From contig NZ_QEWO01000002.1 of assembly GCF_003402235.1 (NCBI RefSeq), forward strand, positions 620,001 through 684,000: 64,000 bases of DNA. Reading direction: 5' to 3'. This document shows, one piece after another, positions 60,412 to 64,000 of the stretch. Source of the DNA: Parahaliea mediterranea (GTDB taxonomy: Bacteria; Pseudomonadota; Gammaproteobacteria; Pseudomonadales; Halieaceae). The position numbers were made by a program, and so were the translations under genes. Within the stretch, counting starts at the first letter, position 1. Each line of letters starts with the position of its first letter. The notes below the pieces were generated by a model, which was not told the origin of the DNA, did no database searches, and saw only the letters and a program-made list of their open reading frames with translations.

Positions 60412-60439
60412 TGCGCTGCCACCCCGGCTAGTGCGCTGA
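60400..60439. repeat. 20-base tandem duplication spanning two convergent stop codons
   Basis: Two adjacent 20-base units starting at 60400 and 60420 differ at three positions. The first supplies the TAA stop of the plus-strand FMN protein; the second supplies the TAG stop of the minus-strand decarboxylase. Confidence 0.75.
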
Positions 60440-61900
60440 CAGCAGTTCCTCGCCCAAGGCTTCGCAGGCCGCCAGTAGCGCCTGCAAATCGCGCCAGCGC
60501 GTGCGGTGGTTGGTAATCGCCACGCGAATGGCCACCGCGCCATGCAGCACAGTAAAAGAAGGGGCGGCAATGCCCCGGCACTGCAGCTCCACCACAATGC
60601 GCCGGTTCAGCTGATCCAGCACCGGCGCGGTAAGGCCCCCCTTGCGATAACGAAAACACACGATATTCAGCGACACCGGCGCCAGCAGTTCCAGCTGCGC
60701 GCTGGCCACCACCGCCTCGCCCAGCGCCGTTGCCTGCAGGCAGTTGCGGTGGATGGCCCGCCCCAGCCGGCGGGTGCCCATCTCGCGCAGCTGGAACCAC
60801 ACCCCCAGGGCGGCAAAGCCCCGGGACAGTTCCAGCCCGAAATCGTTGGGCCAGGGCGAACCGCCGGCAATGCCCTGGCGCTCGCCCTGCAGGTAGGCAT
60901 GGGAGGTCTGGAAGGTCTGGCGGTGCAGTTCGCCATCGGCCACCAGCAGGCAGCCGGCGGAATAGCCCACGTGCATCCATTTGTGGAAATCAAAGGCGAT
61001 GGAATCGGCCGCCTCGATGCCGGCCAGGCGCGGCTTGAGTGCGTCGGACAACATGCACAGGGCGCCGAAGGCGCCGTCCACGTGGTGCCACAGGCCGTGG
61101 GCTGCACACAGGGTGTTAATGGCCGCAAGGTCGTCGATGGCGCCGGTGTTCACGCTGCCCACCGATGACACCACGGCAAAGGGGCGCAGGCCGGCGGCGA
61201 TATCGGCTTGTACACAGCGCGCCAGGGCGGCAACGTCCATGCTGAAATCCGCCGCCACCGGCACGCTGCACAGGGCCTGGCTGCCAAGGCCCATCATCTC
61301 CAGCGCCTTGTCTACCGACACGTGGGCCTGGGCGCTGGCGTAAACCCGCAGGCCCGGCAGCACCGCATTGCCGCCGCTGCGCACCGCGCCGCCGGTGGCC
61401 CGCTGGCGGGCAATGGCCAGCCCCAGCAGGGTGGCGGTGGAGGTGCCGCTGCAGATCATGCCGCTGGCACCGGCGGGCAGGCCGAACAGGGTGTACAGCC
61501 AGTTGAGCACCTGGCGCTCCAGGTAGATGGGCGCATGGTCGCGTCCGCCCATGTTGGCGTTGATGGCGCCGGTCAGCATTTGCGCCACAATGCCGCTGGC
61601 GGTGCCGGTGCCGTTCACCCAACCCCAGAAGCGCGGGTGAATGTTGCCCAGGGTATAGGGCAGCACCCGCGCCTGCAGCTCTGCCACCAGCTCCGGCAGC
61701 GGCGCGCCCTGCTCTGGCAATGGTGCGTCGGTGCGCCGGGCGGCGGCGGGCAATTCCTGCCAAACCCCTTGGGCCTGGCGCTGGCGCACGTGGCCCAGCG
61801 CCACATCCAGGGCGGCGTGGGCCTGCTCGCAAAAGCCGGTCCAGTCGGCTGGGTCCAGCAGGGAGGGGGCATCGATATCGGGAAGGTCGGGGCTGCTCAT
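60428..61900 (-). CDS. PLP-dependent amino-acid decarboxylase (group II)
   Basis: Cytosolic decarboxylase of 490 residues, similar to aromatic-amino-acid, glutamate and 2,4-diaminobutyrate decarboxylases. The PLP lysine is in AFDFHKWMHVGYSAG, the Asp/Ala of the cofactor pocket in HHVDGAFGALC, and the substrate-entry segment is PRFWGWVNGTGTASG. The amino acid used cannot be read from the sequence. It is the last gene of a minus-strand set with the DUF3144-like protein, the GATase-like hydrolase and the amidoligase (112-base gap before it). It converges with the FMN protein gene. Confidence 0.92.
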   Translation of the reverse strand: MSSPDLPDIDAPSLLDPADWTGFCEQAHAALDVALGHVRQRQAQGVWQELPAAARRTDAPLPEQGAPLPELVAELQARVLPYTLGNIHPRFWGWVNGTGTASGIVAQMLTGAINANMGGRDHAPIYLERQVLNWLYTLFGLPAGASGMICSGTSTATLLGLAIARQRATGGAVRSGGNAVLPGLRVYASAQAHVSVDKALEMMGLGSQALCSVPVAADFSMDVAALARCVQADIAAGLRPFAVVSSVGSVNTGAIDDLAAINTLCAAHGLWHHVDGAFGALCMLSDALKPRLAGIEAADSIAFDFHKWMHVGYSAGCLLVADGELHRQTFQTSHAYLQGERQGIAGGSPWPNDFGLELSRGFAALGVWFQLREMGTRRLGRAIHRNCLQATALGEAVVASAQLELLAPVSLNIVCFRYRKGGLTAPVLDQLNRRIVVELQCRGIAAPSFTVLHGAVAIRVAITNHRTRWRDLQALLAACEALGEELLSAH

Positions 61901-62012
61901 CAGGTCACTTTTGCCCGTTTTGTCGGCCCGCTATTGTCGGCCCGGCGCTGGCGAGCGGGCACGCACGGTGGGCGGCGGGGCAGGCCCGGGGGGCCTGCGT
62001 GCTGACAGGGGC

Positions 62013-62288
62013 TTACTGCGATTGCTGTTGTTGCTGAACTTCTTCGCGCTTGGCGTCCTGGATGTTCTTCAGGTTCTGGCGATAGGCCTCGACCACCTTG
62101 TCGATGCCGGTGGCGTTCAGGCCGCCGCTGTTGCCGGCGAAGGCGTAGGTGGTGTACACGCCGGAGGCGGTCATCAGGGCGGCGGAGATCAGGCGGGTCT
62201 GCACGCCTTCGTTTTTCATGGTGTTGGCGAGGTCAATGAATCGCTGCATGCATTTCTGGTGCTGTTCGGCTTCTTCCGGGGTTGCCAT
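62013..62288 (-). CDS. DUF3144-like small protein
   Basis: A 91-residue helical protein. [35 protein letters not shown] fits the DUF3144 pattern, and the end is Gln-rich (VQQQQQSQ). A strong AGAGGG site precedes the ATG. Function unknown. It lies 39 bases after the GATase-like gene. Confidence 0.78.
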   Translation of the reverse strand: MATPEEAEQHQKCMQRFIDLANTMKNEGVQTRLISAALMTASGVYTTYAFAGNSGGLNATGIDKVVEAYRQNLKNIQDAKREEVQQQQQSQ

Positions 62289-62327
62289 GGCTCGGCCCTC
62301 TTTATCTGGAGTAAACGGCCGCCAATT

Positions 62328-63008
62328 CTAGCACTCACCGCCCCCCGCTGTGGAAGCGGCTTGTACCAGGGCGCGAAACAGGTTGAGGTGGGCGGCTCGC
62401 GTGGGCAGGTATTCCGGGTGCCACTGCACCCCCTTCAGGAAGCGTTTGCCGGGGGATTCCACCGCTTGCACAAAGCCGTCCAGGTCGCGCCCGCTGACCA
62501 CCAGCCCTTCTCCCAGGCGGTCGATGGCCTGGTGGTGCAGACTGTTGATGCGCAGGCGCCGGCCGCCGAGTATGGCCTCCAGGGCGGTATCCGGCTCCAC
62601 CAGCAGGGTTTTGCGCGCCAGCGGCGTGCGCCGGTTGGAAGTGCGCCGGCGCAGGGGGCGTAAGTCCGGCAGCAGGCTGCCCCCCAGCACCACGTTCAGC
62701 AACTGGGCGCCGCGGCAGATGCCCAGCACCGGCAGGTTGGCCGGCAGCGCGGTTTCCAGCACGGCAATCTCGAAGCGGTCGCGCTCGGGGTTCATGGGCG
62801 CCCGCTCCGGGTCGTGGGGCAGGTACAGGCCGGGGTCGATATCATCACCGCCACTGATAATCACACCGTCGAGCACGGCCGTTGCATCGCGCCGTGGCGT
62901 CATGCGCACCGCTTTCGCGCCGCAGCGCCACAGGGCCCAGCGAATAAACCACCAGGCCACCGGCAGGTGGCCGTCGGCCCCGGTCACCCCGATCACCGGC
63001 CGCTTCAT
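62328..63008 (-). CDS. class I glutamine amidotransferase-like hydrolase (PuuD type)
   Basis: Cytosolic enzyme of 226 residues related to gamma-glutamyl-GABA hydrolase (PuuD). The nucleophile Cys is in GICRGAQLLNVVLGG; the His and Glu are in KGVQWHPEY; GGDDIDPGLY is the family signature. It would cut a gamma-glutamyl amide. The ATG at 63008 is preferred; nine upstream codons are open. It begins 27 bases after the amidoligase stop, so an amide-forming and an amide-cutting enzyme are paired. Confidence 0.92.
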   Translation of the reverse strand: MKRPVIGVTGADGHLPVAWWFIRWALWRCGAKAVRMTPRRDATAVLDGVIISGGDDIDPGLYLPHDPERAPMNPERDRFEIAVLETALPANLPVLGICRGAQLLNVVLGGSLLPDLRPLRRRTSNRRTPLARKTLLVEPDTALEAILGGRRLRINSLHHQAIDRLGEGLVVSGRDLDGFVQAVESPGKRFLKGVQWHPEYLPTRAAHLNLFRALVQAASTAGGGEC

Positions 63009-63035
63009 TGGCGGCCTGTTCGCAGGCGCTGGCAA

Positions 63036-64000
63036 CTACAGCAGTTCCGGCAGCAGCCAGCGGCTCATGGCCTCTGGCCAGTCGTGGAAAAGGCCCCCGG
63101 CGGGCGCATCAAAATGCTGGCGATAGGCGCGGCACATGCGGGCCAGGCGGCGCTCGTCGCAGGCCAGGGTTTCCACCTGCAGCCAGTTGCGCCAGGGTGA
63201 GGCCAGGCTCCAGTTGCCCTCGTCAATCTGGCAGTTGGGCAGGCGGTAGTGCAGGGTCGGGCGGCTGCCCACCCGCTTGTCGGCCACGGCCTTTTTCACC
63301 CGCGCGGCATCCAAGTGGGTAAACAGGGGCAGCATGTCCAGCGCCCGGTTGCGGGTGGGGTTGTGGGCCAGGTAGTCATCAATGAGGGTGGCAAGGTCGG
63401 GCGCGTAGTCGGCATCCAGCACCTTGTGCACGTACTTGCGCGGGAACGGGGCGATATAGGGCGTGATGCGCCGGCTGAGGTCCACCTGCTCGCGCTCCAC
63501 CAGCCACTCGTACAGACACAGGAAACTGCGCAGGTAGGCCAGGATGGTTGGCGCGCCAAGGTCCGGCAGTTCCGGGTTGAAGTGCAGGCCAAAGGCATAC
63601 ACCGCTGCGTGACGGGTGCCCTTGGCGCCCGCCTGGCGCAGGCGCTGCAGCAGCGCGCCCAGGCGCCACAGCTGCTGCATGGGAATGGGCGGGCTCACCA
63701 CTTCGTGGGGCACCACCTGCTCCGCCACCAGCTTGAGCAGGGATTCCCCGAACTGCTCCAGCTCGCTCTCCTCAGCCAGGTTGCGCTCGCGCCCCAGCTG
63801 CTTCAGGTAGGTGTAATCCAGCTCCAGGCCAAAGGTGCCAAAGGCGGTGTTGTGGAGCTTCTGCTCGTAGGCGGAGATCACCTCGGCCTCGCCGCCCAGT
63901 TCCGAGAGCACCGCGCCGGCAATGGCCTCGATATCCAGTCCGGAAAACTCCAGCTCCACCCCCATGCGGCGCGGCTGGCCCTGGGCGGTGCGGGTGGCTG
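63036..64000 (-). CDS. amidoligase family enzyme, N-terminus cut by window edge
   Basis: ATP-dependent carboxylate-amine ligase of the glutamine-synthetase-like amidoligase family (PF12224). The motif MGVELEFSGL normally lies a few residues into the protein after Arg residues (here QPRR), and the frame stays open to the window end, so the true start is outside. Acidic and basic catalytic-type residues appear in GVELEF, FGLELDYTYL, HEVVSPPI and AFGLHFNPEL. The stop is at 63036. It is the first known gene of a set with a GATase-like hydrolase. These enzymes are predicted to make small amide-linked metabolites or tag peptides. Confidence 0.88.
   Translation of the reverse strand, partial: ATRTAQGQPRRMGVELEFSGLDIEAIAGAVLSELGGEAEVISAYEQKLHNTAFGTFGLELDYTYLKQLGRERNLAEESELEQFGESLLKLVAEQVVPHEVVSPPIPMQQLWRLGALLQRLRQAGAKGTRHAAVYAFGLHFNPELPDLGAPTILAYLRSFLCLYEWLVEREQVDLSRRITPYIAPFPRKYVHKVLDADYAPDLATLIDDYLAHNPTRNRALDMLPLFTHLDAARVKKAVADKRVGSRPTLHYRLPNCQIDEGNWSLASPWRNWLQVETLACDERRLARMCRAYRQHFDAPAGGLFHDWPEAMSRWLLPELL

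Overview
The window looks like chromosomal DNA of a GC-rich marine gammaproteobacterium. The core-gene order (guaB/guaA divergent from xseA, prfB-lysS, dsbC-alaC-hom-thrC-recJ, rpsP-rimM-trmD-rplS beside ffh-ypjD-yfjD, queA-tgt) is gammaproteobacterial. Three TonB-dependent receptors lying next to a sulfatase and catabolic enzymes suggest an OM60/NOR5 (Halieaceae-like) lineage. That placement is inference; no rRNA is present to test it. I see no insertion sequence, prophage, CRISPR array or rRNA.

Region 1 (1-24063) is mostly housekeeping: GMP synthesis (guaA is cut by the window edge), exonuclease VII, a signalling block (a Crp-type regulator divergent from a receiver-cyclase / receiver / histidine kinase operon), lysyl-tRNA synthetase and RF2 with its programmed +1 frameshift, a CueR-like regulator, RecJ, threonine synthesis, AlaC, DsbC, the rpsP operon, Ffh and YpjD. 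A 30-residue single-helix membrane protein is encoded opposite the end of xseA.

Region 2 (24191-35964) begins with YfjD and becomes accessory. A 2-oxo-alkenoate hydratase, an HpcH/HpaI aldolase and a PQQ/haem-c alcohol dehydrogenase form a tight operon followed by a TonB receptor with a strong terminator. A second Crp/Fnr regulator is divergent from another TonB receptor, with a perfect inverted repeat between them. A DUF3592 membrane protein follows.

Region 3 (35978-40383) is a compact minus-strand operon, queA-tgt-NIF3-nudL-gamma carbonic anhydrase-DUF1289, plus a small acidic-tailed protein and tRNA-Leu(CAA).

Region 4 (40410-54410) is accessory metabolism. A TonB receptor, a DUF3604 PHP-like hydrolase and an arylsulfatase run leftward. 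An acyl-CoA synthetase and a coniferyl-aldehyde-type dehydrogenase run rightward from the same 490-base AT-rich intergenic region. A glutathione transferase, a secreted amidohydrolase, a hotdog thioesterase and an atypical SDR follow. Together they suggest import of an esterified or sulfated organic compound, removal of sulfate, oxidation of an aldehyde and CoA activation; the substrate is unknown.

Region 5 (54459-64000) holds aconitase A, TrkH, a membrane-anchored glutamate-synthase-like FMN/Fe-S protein, and a minus-strand set made of an amidoligase (cut by the window end), a class I glutamine amidotransferase-like hydrolase, a DUF3144-like protein and a PLP decarboxylase.

The leads I rate highest are the local cyclic-nucleotide module with an unusual cyclase base-selecting residue, the paired TGTC-N8-GACA sites upstream of two TonB receptors, the TonB/DUF3604/sulfatase operon, and the amidoligase/GATase/decarboxylase group.
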